Shown piece by piece: positions 24,031 to 32,404 of a stretch of 64,000 nucleotides of DNA. The translations under genes and the position numbers were made by a program. The notes below the pieces were generated by a model, which saw only the letters and a program-made list of their open reading frames with translations, searched no databases and was not told the DNA's origin. The stretch covers positions 1-64,000 of the forward strand of contig CAYUVH010000017.1 of NCBI GenBank assembly GCA_964448135.1, in the 5' to 3' direction. Position 1 is the stretch's first letter. Each line of letters opens with the position of its first letter. This stretch comes from CAYUVH01 sp964448135 (GTDB lineage: Bacteria > Verrucomicrobiota > Verrucomicrobiia > Limisphaerales > UBA8199).

Positions 24031-25235
24031 TAAACCGGGTCGCTGCCGTCCAGCATCTTCACCTTGTTGTGGGTGAAGTATTCCTTGGTGAGGGCTTTCA
24101 CCATCTTTTCGCGCTGATCATAGAGGCGGCGCAGCTTGCGCGGCTTGTGGCGCGCGAGCGCGTATTGGGTGAAGAGCGGCATCGCGATGGTCGAATCGGT
24201 GTAGCACACCACGGCGTCGGGCAGGCGATCCGGGTCCACCTTGCCCCAGCTCACGGCTTCGCCCGGCGTGGCGCCGGAGAGACCGCCGGTGTCGGGGCGG
24301 GCGTCGGTGACCTGGAGGAAGAAATCCTGGCCGTATTCCTTGATGCGCAGGACTTCCTGAATCTGCGGCTCGGTCTGCAGCATGAAATTTTTCGGACTGC
24401 CGCCGCCCCAGAGGACGACGCCGCTCTTGCCGCCGGAACGCTTCGCCGCGAGGACGAAGGCGGTGGTTTCGTTCACGTCAATCGAGGGATTCATGCGCAG
24501 CTTGTTGCCGCGGAGTTCCACGCCGGCGACGTTCATGCCGATGGTGGAATCACCCGGTGACGACGTGTAGCACGGCACGCCGGCGCGATAGGCGGCGGCG
24601 AGCACGGAGACGTCCTTGAGGCCGGCCTTGCGTTCCCATTCGGCGCAATACTTGCCGATGAGATAATGCAATTCGGCCGTGCCCATTTCCTTTTGGAATT
24701 CGGGCTGGACGATGATGTTGCGCAGGATTTCGTCCGTGGCCATCAGGCAATCGCTGTAGCCCATGAGCACGTCGTAGACGCGCACGATGTCGTTGTTGCG
24801 CAGGTCGGTGTCGTCGAATTTGAAATTGCCCACGCGCACCGGGTAGTTCAGCGCGAAGTGCATGTCGTGGTAGAGGTTCGCGCCCGTGGAGACGATCCAA
24901 TCCACAAAGCCGGCCTTGATCAGCGGCACGATGCTCGAGCAACCGAGGCCGGCCGGAGTCAGCGCGCCGGAAATGGTCATGCCGATGGTGACGTCAGCAC
25001 CGAGCATGCGTTCGGTGAAAAGCTGGCAGCCTTCCTTTAGGCGCGCGCTGTTGTAGGCGAGGAAGCATTCGTCAATGAGATCGGCGAGCTTCTCCTTGCC
25101 GGTGATGTTTTTCGGCATGATGCGCTTGCCGGACATATACTTGTCCCGGTTCGGGCATTGCTTCTTCTTCAGCCAATCCGGCATGTCGTGGATGGCTTCG
25201 CGATTACGAATGTGTTTTTTAACGATCTGGGCCAT
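24027..25235 (-). CDS. Deoxyhypusine synthase-family protein
   Basis: 402 residues. The family makes deoxyhypusine on eIF5A in eukaryotes and archaea; bacterial members are often homospermidine synthase-like. Recognisable parts are the NAD-binding segment (TISGALTPAGLGCSSIVPL, WIVSTGANLYHD), the SPGDSTIGMN loop and WGGGSPKNF with the Lys (about residue 285) at the position of the catalytic lysine. No eIF5A exists in bacteria, so a polyamine product is more likely than protein modification; the substrate is not provable here. It follows pheT by 97 bp on the same strand. Confidence 0.85.
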   Translation of the reverse strand: MAQIVKKHIRNREAIHDMPDWLKKKQCPNRDKYMSGKRIMPKNITGKEKLADLIDECFLAYNSARLKEGCQLFTERMLGADVTIGMTISGALTPAGLGCSSIVPLIKAGFVDWIVSTGANLYHDMHFALNYPVRVGNFKFDDTDLRNNDIVRVYDVLMGYSDCLMATDEILRNIIVQPEFQKEMGTAELHYLIGKYCAEWERKAGLKDVSVLAAAYRAGVPCYTSSPGDSTIGMNVAGVELRGNKLRMNPSIDVNETTAFVLAAKRSGGKSGVVLWGGGSPKNFMLQTEPQIQEVLRIKEYGQDFFLQVTDARPDTGGLSGATPGEAVSWGKVDPDRLPDAVVCYTDSTIAMPLFTQYALARHKPRKLRRLYDQREKMVKALTKEYFTHNKVKMLDGSDPVY

Positions 25236-25332
25236 AAATCTGGTTTAGTGAATCATTTTCGGCCCGCTTACGATACGAAAGTCGGGCGAAAACGGAAGCT
25301 TCAAAATTGTTTCGGAAGCGAGCGTTGCCGAA

Positions 25333-27810
25333 CTATTCGCGGACGGTTGCCGGCAGCTTTTCCTTCAGTGCCGCCACGAGCTTTTCGTGAGCGGAATTCG
25401 TCTCCGGCTCGGTCAGGGTGCGCTCGGGATTTCGGTAGGTGAACGCGTAGGCCATGCTCTTGCTGCCGGTGGGGACGTTCTGGCCGCGGAAGATGTCGAA
25501 GAGTTCGACGGATTCGAGATTGGCCGGCTTGGTTTGCTTGACCACCTGCAGGACGGATTCGTGGGTGGTGGCTTCGGAGACGAGCATCGCCACGTCGCGG
25601 CGCATGGCCGGGAAAGCGGGCAGGGAGCGGAAGGATTTGTCGGGGTTGCGGCGAACCAGGAGCGTGTCCAGGTTTAGTTCGGCCATCATTACCGGGTCGC
25701 GCAGGTCGTACTTTTTGCCGAGCGGTGGCAGCAGTTGGCCAATTTCGCCGATTTGGAATTTGCCGAGGTGAATCGTCGCCGACTCAATGAACAGAGCAGT
25801 GGGCGCCGTGCGGCGCGTCCAGGTGATGCCGCGCACGCCGAAGAGATCGAAGAATTCTTCGATCATGCCTTTGAGGTCGGAGATGTCGAATTTCGCGTCG
25901 CGGTCCGAACCGCTCCAGAAGAGATTTTGGCGGCGACCGGTGAGAGCGAAGGCCAGGTGGCGCTCTTCGCGCGTGGCGCCGGACTGGCTGTTCGGTTCGG
26001 TCGCGTGATTCGTGAAGATGCGGCCGGCTTCGAAGAGCGCGACGTCCAGATTGTTGTGGCTGAGGTTGTGTCGCAAGGCATCGAGCAAGCCGGGCAGGAG
26101 GCTGGGACGCAGGACGTTCATGTCGCTGCTCAACGGATTGGCGAGCGGAATGATTCCGCTCGTGACCGCGAGTTTGGCGGCGGACTCGGCGATCAACGTC
26201 TGGCCCTGGGTTTCCATGAGTCCGAGTCCGGTCAGGAGCCGGCGCGCCTCGGCGATTTCGTCGTGCACGGAATCATAGGCGTTGGTGCCGATCGCGCCGA
26301 GCGGAGGCGTGGCGGGAATCTTATCCACGCCATAGAGCCGCGTGACCTCCTCGATGAGATCAATCTCGCGTTTCAGATCCACCCGGAACGAAGGGATGCG
26401 AAAAGTTGTGGTGTGCGGGGTGCGGATGCCGGTGGAAGGCGCGATGCCGGGGGCGGTGGCGACTTCGAGACCGAGCCGCTGCAGTGATTCAATTTGCTGG
26501 TCCATCGGGATTTCGATGCCCAGGAGCGCGTTGGTCTGCGTATGCCGAATGGAAACCAGGCGCGGTTCGAACGGTTTGGGATACGCATCCACACAGCCGG
26601 CCGCGAGTTCGCCACCGGCGGTTTGCAGAATCAGGTCGGCCGCCCGGCGGCTCGCCCAATCGCAAATGCCGACATCCGCTCCGCGCTCGAAACGGTACGA
26701 GGATTCGGTGCGCAGTTCGAGTTTCTTGGAGGTCGCCCGGATGTTCTGCGGTTTGAACGTGGCGCTTTCGAGCAGCACGTCCACGGTGGTAGCGGCAATC
26801 TCGCTGTTTTGACCGCCCATGACACCGGCGAGGGCGATGGCCTTGGATTCGTCCGCGATCAAAAGCATGTTCGCGGTCAAGGTTCGCTCTTGATTGTCGA
26901 GTGTCTTGAACTTTTCACCTTCCTGCGCATGCCGGACGACGATGGTCGGCTTGTCGCCGCTCTTCGCAACGAGATGAAAATCGAATGCGTGCAACGGCTG
27001 GCCGACTTCGAGCATGACGTAATTGGTCACGTCCACGACGTTGTTGATGCTGCGCACACCGCATTTTTCGAGCGTGGACTTCAGCCAGTCCGGGCTCGGC
27101 CCGATTTTAACGCCGCGAATCACCCGCGCGACGTAACGAGGACAAAGCTCGGCATCCTCGATGCGGACGGCAACGAGAGCTTCACTCTGTGCGCTGGTAT
27201 CGCCAGCGGGCTTCGCAATCTCTGGCAGTTTAAGCGGATTTCCCGTCAGGGCGCTGATTTCGCGGGCGATGCCGATGAGACTGTTCAGGTCGGGACGATT
27301 GGGTGTGATCTCCAGATCATAAACCACATCGCTGCCGCTGCGGCCGAGATACTCCGCAAAGGGCTGGCCCACGACAGCATCGGGCTTCAGCAAAAGCAGC
27401 CCTTCGGAATCCTGCGCAAGGCCGAGTTCACTCGGCGAGCAAAGCATGCCCTGCGATTCGACGCCGCGGATCTTGCCGACTTTGATCGTGAGGGGAGGCT
27501 GGCCTGCCTTCGCGGGAAGAGTCTGGCCTGGAAGGATGAGCGGCACTTTGTCGCCGGCCTTGAAATTGTGCGCGCCGCAGACGATCTGGCGCTCGCCCTT
27601 GCCGTCATTGACGCGGCAGAGATTCAGCTTGTCAGCGTTCGGATGCTTGTCCTTCGTGAGGACTTCGGCAACGACGATGCCTTCAAACTCGCCACCGAGC
27701 TTTTGGATGCCTTCGACCTCGATGCCCAGCATGGTCAGGCGCTCGGCCAGTTCGGCCGGCGACCAATCGAAGTTCACGTATTGTTTAAGCCAATTAAGCG
27801 TAACTTTCAT
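25333..27810 (-). CDS. pheT: Phenylalanyl-tRNA synthetase beta subunit
   Basis: 825 residues, near the usual length. It has the N-terminal tRNA-binding domain (VVAEVLTKDKHPNADKLNLC), the B3/B4 editing domain (EITPNRPDLNSLIGIAREI) and B5 (RFERGADVG), the catalytic-like core, and the C-terminal ferredoxin-fold anticodon-binding domain (FPAMRRDVAMLVSEATTHE). It pairs with PheS as an alpha2-beta2 enzyme charging tRNA-Phe. pheS lies on the same strand but is separated from it by a 2.4 kb DUF4838 gene, which is unusual. Confidence 0.96.
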   Translation of the reverse strand: MKVTLNWLKQYVNFDWSPAELAERLTMLGIEVEGIQKLGGEFEGIVVAEVLTKDKHPNADKLNLCRVNDGKGERQIVCGAHNFKAGDKVPLILPGQTLPAKAGQPPLTIKVGKIRGVESQGMLCSPSELGLAQDSEGLLLLKPDAVVGQPFAEYLGRSGSDVVYDLEITPNRPDLNSLIGIAREISALTGNPLKLPEIAKPAGDTSAQSEALVAVRIEDAELCPRYVARVIRGVKIGPSPDWLKSTLEKCGVRSINNVVDVTNYVMLEVGQPLHAFDFHLVAKSGDKPTIVVRHAQEGEKFKTLDNQERTLTANMLLIADESKAIALAGVMGGQNSEIAATTVDVLLESATFKPQNIRATSKKLELRTESSYRFERGADVGICDWASRRAADLILQTAGGELAAGCVDAYPKPFEPRLVSIRHTQTNALLGIEIPMDQQIESLQRLGLEVATAPGIAPSTGIRTPHTTTFRIPSFRVDLKREIDLIEEVTRLYGVDKIPATPPLGAIGTNAYDSVHDEIAEARRLLTGLGLMETQGQTLIAESAAKLAVTSGIIPLANPLSSDMNVLRPSLLPGLLDALRHNLSHNNLDVALFEAGRIFTNHATEPNSQSGATREERHLAFALTGRRQNLFWSGSDRDAKFDISDLKGMIEEFFDLFGVRGITWTRRTAPTALFIESATIHLGKFQIGEIGQLLPPLGKKYDLRDPVMMAELNLDTLLVRRNPDKSFRSLPAFPAMRRDVAMLVSEATTHESVLQVVKQTKPANLESVELFDIFRGQNVPTGSKSMAYAFTYRNPERTLTEPETNSAHEKLVAALKEKLPATVRE

Positions 27811-27863
27811 CTTATGCGAAAAAATGAGGGGTCAGGGTAGCTGCCCGGAAAGCTCTCCCCAAC

Positions 27864-30284
27864 TCAATTCTTGCCCCGGACCGGCACCAGATAAATCCGG
27901 TCAATCCAGATGTCCTTGATACCTTTGTTCCCCAGCGGTCCGAGGAAAATGTCCCGCGACGCAGAAGGTTCGAACGTGCCGAGCAGATAGGAATGGTACT
28001 CGTTGCTAGTCTCCTCGAGTTTGAGCTTTGCCTGCGCGGGGTAGCTCTTCGAGGCATTGTCATAGACCCCGGCGACAAAGACCTCTGAGTTCGGCTCAGG
28101 CGATCGTTTGGGCTCGACACGCACGACGGCGTAAACCTGCCATTTTCCGCCGTGGGTTTTGGCGAGGATATCCTCTCCGGCGATGCGGAAGGCCCACTCA
28201 TTGTGACCACCCGGCAGCCCTACCGCGCGCAAATCCGAGGCGGATGCGTCCGGCAGGCGGTCCGAATATTTTCCCGGCTGATAGAGCCGCGCGAGATCGT
28301 CCTGCAAGTCCACCGCGCCCTTGCGCGAGGCTGAGGGCAAATCCTTCGGCGGCGCAGGATTCTTTTTGCGCGGCGGTGGTGGAGTTTCGACGTGCAGCTC
28401 CGGTTCGGTGTCGAAGGGTTTTAGGAAATCATCGACGGTGCGACCGCCTTCACTCATCACCTTGACGACAGTCCAATCCTTTCCGGGAGCGCCCTGGCAA
28501 ACCTTGCGGAATTCGTCGGCCACCGAGCGACGCGACTCCGGCAACGGCCACGCGCCGTTCTGTTCCCAGCATTCGTTGCGCAACAGCGCCCAGTATTTCA
28601 GGTAGGCGCATCGCACCGGCAGGTGGGCCATTTTCACGCGGGCCAGCAATTCGGGATCTTTAGCCACAGCCTTTTCCGCTTCCTGCCAGAGTCGCTCGGC
28701 CTGGTAGAGCGTTTTGAAGTCCATGTAGCGCGGCGGATCCTTCGAGAGATAGCAGCGCACGTAAGATCCTTCCGCGGCTTTGTACACCAGCTCGAGGTAT
28801 TTTCCGATGGGCTTCCCCGCCGCGCCGTAGTAGCCAGCCAGGAATTCCGCCGTCAGCTTGCGATCGTCCAGCTGCGGGTTCCACAGCAATTGCGCGAGCA
28901 CCCAACTGCGCAGTTCGGCCATTTCCTCACCCGGTCCGGCGTAAGCGCCTTCCTCGAAAACGCCTTTCACCCCGTGTGCCTGGAAGAAGCGCATGTTCGC
29001 TCCGAGCGTGAACCAGTTCGGGTGCGGGAAAACGTAGTGGCTGAAATCCGTGACGTAATCCCACACGTAAAGCCGGTTGCAAATCTGCGACCACCTCAGC
29101 AAATCCGCGGTGAACGCGATGTTCGAAGGATGATCCAACGGCTCGCGAAAGTTGCACTCGATGGAGCACAACCGGACGATGACATTGGTCCGCGCGCTGA
29201 GAGTCTTCGGCGGTGTGCGGGTGTAAGTATAGGCGAAGGTATCCACCGCGACGTTGGGAAACTCGGGCGCTATCCTTTCGGCGATGTAGTTCGCAAACGT
29301 CAGCATGGTGCCGGAGTGCCCGCCTTCCGCATCGTCGAGTGCCTTGCAGGCGTCGCACTCGCACGCGCCGTTCCAATCGTTTTGCGTCACGGAGATGATT
29401 TCGCAATCGGGACACTCGCGCAGCCATTCCTTCACGCGCTGGACGACGAAGTCGCGTAGTTGCGGATTGGTCAGGCAAAGCTGAGCGTGATCGTGCGTGC
29501 GCTTGCCTTTGATCAGGCTGAACCACTCCGGATGGTCGGCAAAATGTTTTTCGGGCGGAACCAATTGGTAAAACGTGTGGCAAAAGCCCTTGTAACGAAT
29601 ACAGCCGCCCATGCCGGCGGGAATAAGCTGGTTTTCGTTGTTGGCGCAGTTGCGGCTCCGCCACAACGGATCGAAAGCCGTCCACCAAAACGGACCGCGA
29701 TATTCAAACGCCGGAGCTTCCCGGCGATCGAGGCTGGGAATTTTCAGGCTCGCCTGCTTCGGAATATTGGTGGTCCACGGCGCCCACCACCGCACGCCGC
29801 ATTCCTCCTGCAAAAAGCGGTTCACCGCGTATACCGTTCCACGGGGTCGTCCGCCCGCCAGCAGCAAGCGGCCGTTCTCCACGCGCATGATGAGTTCTTC
29901 GCGCCCGCATTCAGACAGGTTTGCATCGGGAAAGTATTTCGCGGCGAGCGGGCCGGGGCCGACGATGATGGCGGGAGCGGTGGCCTCACTGGCGTTCGTT
30001 CGGATTTCGAAATGTCCGCCCGTGATCAAATTCAGGTGAGTTTGAAGTTCCTGCGCCGCGTGGCGTTCGGCGGCGGTTGCGTCCGGTTGTTGATAAATGG
30101 CGCACCTGGCCTTGCCGCGGGAAGCGAGGGTGAGGCCGGCATTGGCTGGTGTTACGATCGAGAGTGGAAAGACGACCAACGAGAGCACCGCAAGCGCACG
30201 CGCTGCGGCTGGTTTCGAAAGACGAAACACAGCCGCCGTCCGGGAGGGATCAGAACTGCCGCAAAAACCGCACATCGTTCTCAT
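27864..30284 (-). CDS. Secreted DUF4838 / glycoside hydrolase-like protein
   Basis: Up to 806 residues. A signal peptide (RALAVLSLVVFPLSIVTPANA) precedes an N-terminal domain like that of alpha-glucuronidases (AAQELQTHLNLITGG, RGTVYAVNRFLQEECGVRWW) and then the DUF4838 core (VSVTQNDW-like ISVTQNDWNGACECDACKAL, IAERIAPEFPNVAVDTFAY). Such proteins are common in polysaccharide-degrading Verrucomicrobia and Bacteroidetes; the substrate is unknown. The ATG at 30284 overlaps the pheS end by 35 bp; an in-frame GTG at 30230 would give a more usual signal peptide and no overlap. It is wedged between pheS and pheT and probably shares their transcript. Confidence 0.82.
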   Translation of the reverse strand: MRTMCGFCGSSDPSRTAAVFRLSKPAAARALAVLSLVVFPLSIVTPANAGLTLASRGKARCAIYQQPDATAAERHAAQELQTHLNLITGGHFEIRTNASEATAPAIIVGPGPLAAKYFPDANLSECGREELIMRVENGRLLLAGGRPRGTVYAVNRFLQEECGVRWWAPWTTNIPKQASLKIPSLDRREAPAFEYRGPFWWTAFDPLWRSRNCANNENQLIPAGMGGCIRYKGFCHTFYQLVPPEKHFADHPEWFSLIKGKRTHDHAQLCLTNPQLRDFVVQRVKEWLRECPDCEIISVTQNDWNGACECDACKALDDAEGGHSGTMLTFANYIAERIAPEFPNVAVDTFAYTYTRTPPKTLSARTNVIVRLCSIECNFREPLDHPSNIAFTADLLRWSQICNRLYVWDYVTDFSHYVFPHPNWFTLGANMRFFQAHGVKGVFEEGAYAGPGEEMAELRSWVLAQLLWNPQLDDRKLTAEFLAGYYGAAGKPIGKYLELVYKAAEGSYVRCYLSKDPPRYMDFKTLYQAERLWQEAEKAVAKDPELLARVKMAHLPVRCAYLKYWALLRNECWEQNGAWPLPESRRSVADEFRKVCQGAPGKDWTVVKVMSEGGRTVDDFLKPFDTEPELHVETPPPPRKKNPAPPKDLPSASRKGAVDLQDDLARLYQPGKYSDRLPDASASDLRAVGLPGGHNEWAFRIAGEDILAKTHGGKWQVYAVVRVEPKRSPEPNSEVFVAGVYDNASKSYPAQAKLKLEETSNEYHSYLLGTFEPSASRDIFLGPLGNKGIKDIWIDRIYLVPVRGKN

Positions 30285-31290
30285 AGAAGAGGCGGATATC
30301 GGTGATGCCGTAGCGGATCATGGCGATGCGCTCGATGCCGAAGCCGAACGCCCAGCCGGTCCAGACTTCCGGATCGTAGCCGACATTTTCGAAGACCTGC
30401 GGATGCACCATGCCGCAGCCGGCGATCTCGAGCCATTCCTTGCCCATCTTGCGGGTGAGCGCGCTGCTGAAATCGATTTCGAAGCTCGGCTCGGTGTAGC
30501 TGAAATAATGCGGCCGGAAACGAATCCGCGTTTCCGAACCCATCAATTCCTTGAAAACAAATTCCACCGTACCCTTCAGGTCGCCCACGGTGACATTCTT
30601 GTCCACGTAGAGGCCTTCGACCTGATGGAACGTCGGATTGTGCGTGGCGTCCGCGTTGTCGCGGCGATAGACGCGTCCCGGCACGATGATGCGGATGGGC
30701 GGCGGCTGTTTCTCCATCACGCGGATTTGCACCGAGGAGGTGTGCGTGCGGAGCAGCGAGGGACCGCCGCCTTTGCCGCCGGGGGGAACCGGGGCAGGGG
30801 CGGAGTTCAGGAAGAAAGTGTCCTGGGAATCACGCGCGGGATGATCGGCAGGCGTGTTCAGCGCATCGAAGCAATGGTATTCGTCCTCGAATTCCGGACC
30901 GTCCGCGACCACGAAGCCGATCTTGCGGAAGCTGCGGACGATGTCCTCGGTCACCTGCGTGAGCGGATGCAGCTTGCCGAGCGAGCGACGCCGGCCGGGC
31001 AGGGTGAAATCCGTGGGCTCCTTCGGCATCGCCGCGACCAATTCGAGTTCGCCGCGACGCTCGGTCACCACGCCTTCGAGTTCGACCTTGGCGAGGTTGA
31101 CGGCTTTGCCGGCGGCGGGTTTTTCCTCCTTCGGCAACGTGCCGAGCTGTTTCATCAGCGCGGTGAATTTGCCGTTGGCGCCGAGCCAGGAGACGCGGGC
31201 CTGTTCGAGGGCGGCGGGATCGGCGGCGGCGCGGAGTTCGGCCAGCGCGGCCGCTTTAAGTGGTTCGATTTGTTCGAGCAGCCCGGGCAT
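30250..31290 (-). CDS. pheS: Phenylalanyl-tRNA synthetase alpha subunit
   Basis: 346 residues. An N-terminal coiled-coil arm (LLEQIEPLKAAALAELRAA) is followed by the class II catalytic core with motif 2 (RVYRRDNADATHNPTFHQVEG) region, FRPHYFSYTEPSFEID and the motif 3 helix GWAFGFGIERIAMIRYGI. It forms the catalytic subunit with PheT. Gene order on this strand is rpmI, rplT, pheS (59 bp after rplT), then DUF4838, then pheT. Confidence 0.96.
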   Translation of the reverse strand: MPGLLEQIEPLKAAALAELRAAADPAALEQARVSWLGANGKFTALMKQLGTLPKEEKPAAGKAVNLAKVELEGVVTERRGELELVAAMPKEPTDFTLPGRRRSLGKLHPLTQVTEDIVRSFRKIGFVVADGPEFEDEYHCFDALNTPADHPARDSQDTFFLNSAPAPVPPGGKGGGPSLLRTHTSSVQIRVMEKQPPPIRIIVPGRVYRRDNADATHNPTFHQVEGLYVDKNVTVGDLKGTVEFVFKELMGSETRIRFRPHYFSYTEPSFEIDFSSALTRKMGKEWLEIAGCGMVHPQVFENVGYDPEVWTGWAFGFGIERIAMIRYGITDIRLFYENDVRFLRQF

Positions 31291-31349
31291 GTGCCGCGGA
31301 GATTAACAGCCGGCGAACGTCAGGGGAAGTCCGCCCGGCGGTTGGGCGA

Positions 31350-31730
31350 TCAGGCCTTGGCTGCAGCCGACGCCTTGGTCTTCAGCGCGTCCTGGGAAAG
31401 CTTCACCAGGTTGCTGAAAGCGGCGGCATCGGTCGCCGCGAGGTCGGACAGGATCTTGCGATCCAGCGCGATCTTGGCGGCCTTGAGGCCTTCCATGAAG
31501 CGGCTGTAGGTCATGCCGGCGGCGCGGGTAGCCGCGTTGATGCGGATCTGCCACAGGGCGCGGAAATTGCGTTTCTTGGTCTTGCGATCGCGGAAAGCGT
31601 ATTGGCGGCCGTGGTCCACCGCGTCGGAAGCGTAGCGGTAGAGCTTCGAGCGGCGCATGCGGAAGCCCTTGGCCGCGGTTAGCATTTTCTTGCGGCGACG
31701 GCGGGAAGCGGGAGCGTTAGTTACGCGCAT
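31350..31730 (-). CDS. rplT: 50S ribosomal protein L20
   Basis: 126 residues, normal length. It starts MRVTNAPASRRRRKKMLTAA and contains RQYAFRDRKTKKRNFRALW and INAATRAAGMTYSRFM. It binds 23S rRNA and is needed early in large-subunit assembly. It lies 36 bp after rpmI and just before pheS. L20 represses its own operon in several bacteria; no evident pseudoknot target was found here by eye. Confidence 0.97.
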   Translation of the reverse strand: MRVTNAPASRRRRKKMLTAAKGFRMRRSKLYRYASDAVDHGRQYAFRDRKTKKRNFRALWQIRINAATRAAGMTYSRFMEGLKAAKIALDRKILSDLAATDAAAFSNLVKLSQDALKTKASAAAKA

Positions 31731-31766
31731 AAAACAGGTAAGGGTGGAAAGTTACGTCGAAAACAA

Positions 31767-31976
31767 TTAGCGGGTGAACGGGAGGTTTTGCTTGATGCGA
31801 TACTCGTCGGTCTTGTGGACCGCGGTGGCGCCCCGGAGGCCGCGGCGGCGTTTCGGGTTTTTGGTCTGCATCAGGTGTCGGCGGCCGGCGCTGGTGCGCA
31901 TGACCTTGCCGCTGGCGGTAATCTTAAAGCGCTTGGCAGCGGCTTTCTTCGTTTTAATGCCTTTGGGGCGTCGCAT
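31767..31976 (-). CDS. rpmI: 50S ribosomal protein L35
   Basis: 69 residues, highly basic, beginning MRRPKGIKTKKAAAKRFKIT and containing the SAGRRHLMQTKNPKRRRGLR core of L35. It is the first gene of the rpmI-rplT-pheS cluster. infC, which commonly precedes rpmI, is absent; instead repeat copy C lies upstream. A promoter candidate is at 32011-32039. Confidence 0.97.
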   Translation of the reverse strand: MRRPKGIKTKKAAAKRFKITASGKVMRTSAGRRHLMQTKNPKRRRGLRGATAVHKTDEYRIKQNLPFTR

Positions 31977-32010
31977 AAATCAATCCGTTCTTCTTCGAAA
32001 AAGAGCGCAC

Positions 32011-32039
32011 AATCTAGACATGTCCTGGTCGGGAAGCAA
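32011..32039 (-). promoter_or_regulatory. Candidate rpmI-rplT-pheS promoter
   Basis: TTGCTT (32039-32034), 17 bp, TAGATT (32016-32011), read on the minus strand, about 28-35 bp before the rpmI ATG. It supports the cluster being transcribed on its own without infC. Confidence 0.5.
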
Positions 32040-32143
32040 GCCGGATTTGGAAGTTTTTACTGATGCGGCTCGCCGCGCGCGGCTCGGGTTCAGCCGAAGG
32101 TCCCGGTATTTTCCCAGGGATTGGGAAGCTCCTTACGGGGGAC

Positions 32144-32283
32144 CCAGGGGCATACCCCCCATTTTATCGGTTACACGGTTACAAACCGCATAAACCGCAT
32201 AAACATTGGGTGAAATGCATGTTTTATCGGTTACATTTGCGGTTACACATTGGTTACAAAACAGCGCTATCGGTAACAAATGA
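32144..32283 (-). repeat. Core-repeat element, copy C
   Basis: On the minus strand: GTAACC units, TGTGTAACCGCAAATGTAAC, the core CCAATGTTTATGCGG followed by a 9-bp duplication TTATGCGGT, GTAACCG units, then GGGGGG TATG CCCC. Nearly identical to copy B except for the duplication. Its G/C end points at rpmI, about 170 bp away. The 428 bp between the sulfatase and rpmI hold nothing else but the promoter. Confidence 0.85.
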
Positions 32284-32404
32284 GGGTTGGAAGTGGCGAA
32301 ATTTGACCAACCGCCTTTGTCCCGGGGAGGGGACTGAGGCGGACAGGTCCGCCAGCGCGCTTAGAGGCTGCCGGACGACCAGTTTGGCGCCAGCCGGCGC
32401 CTTT

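Noticed and set aside
26494..27840. 448-residue plus-strand frame across pheT
   Set aside because: Shadow frame; pheT domains are complete on the minus strand.
30097..31509. 470-residue plus-strand frame across pheS and DUF4838
   Set aside because: Runs antisense through two recognised genes and has no domain of its own.
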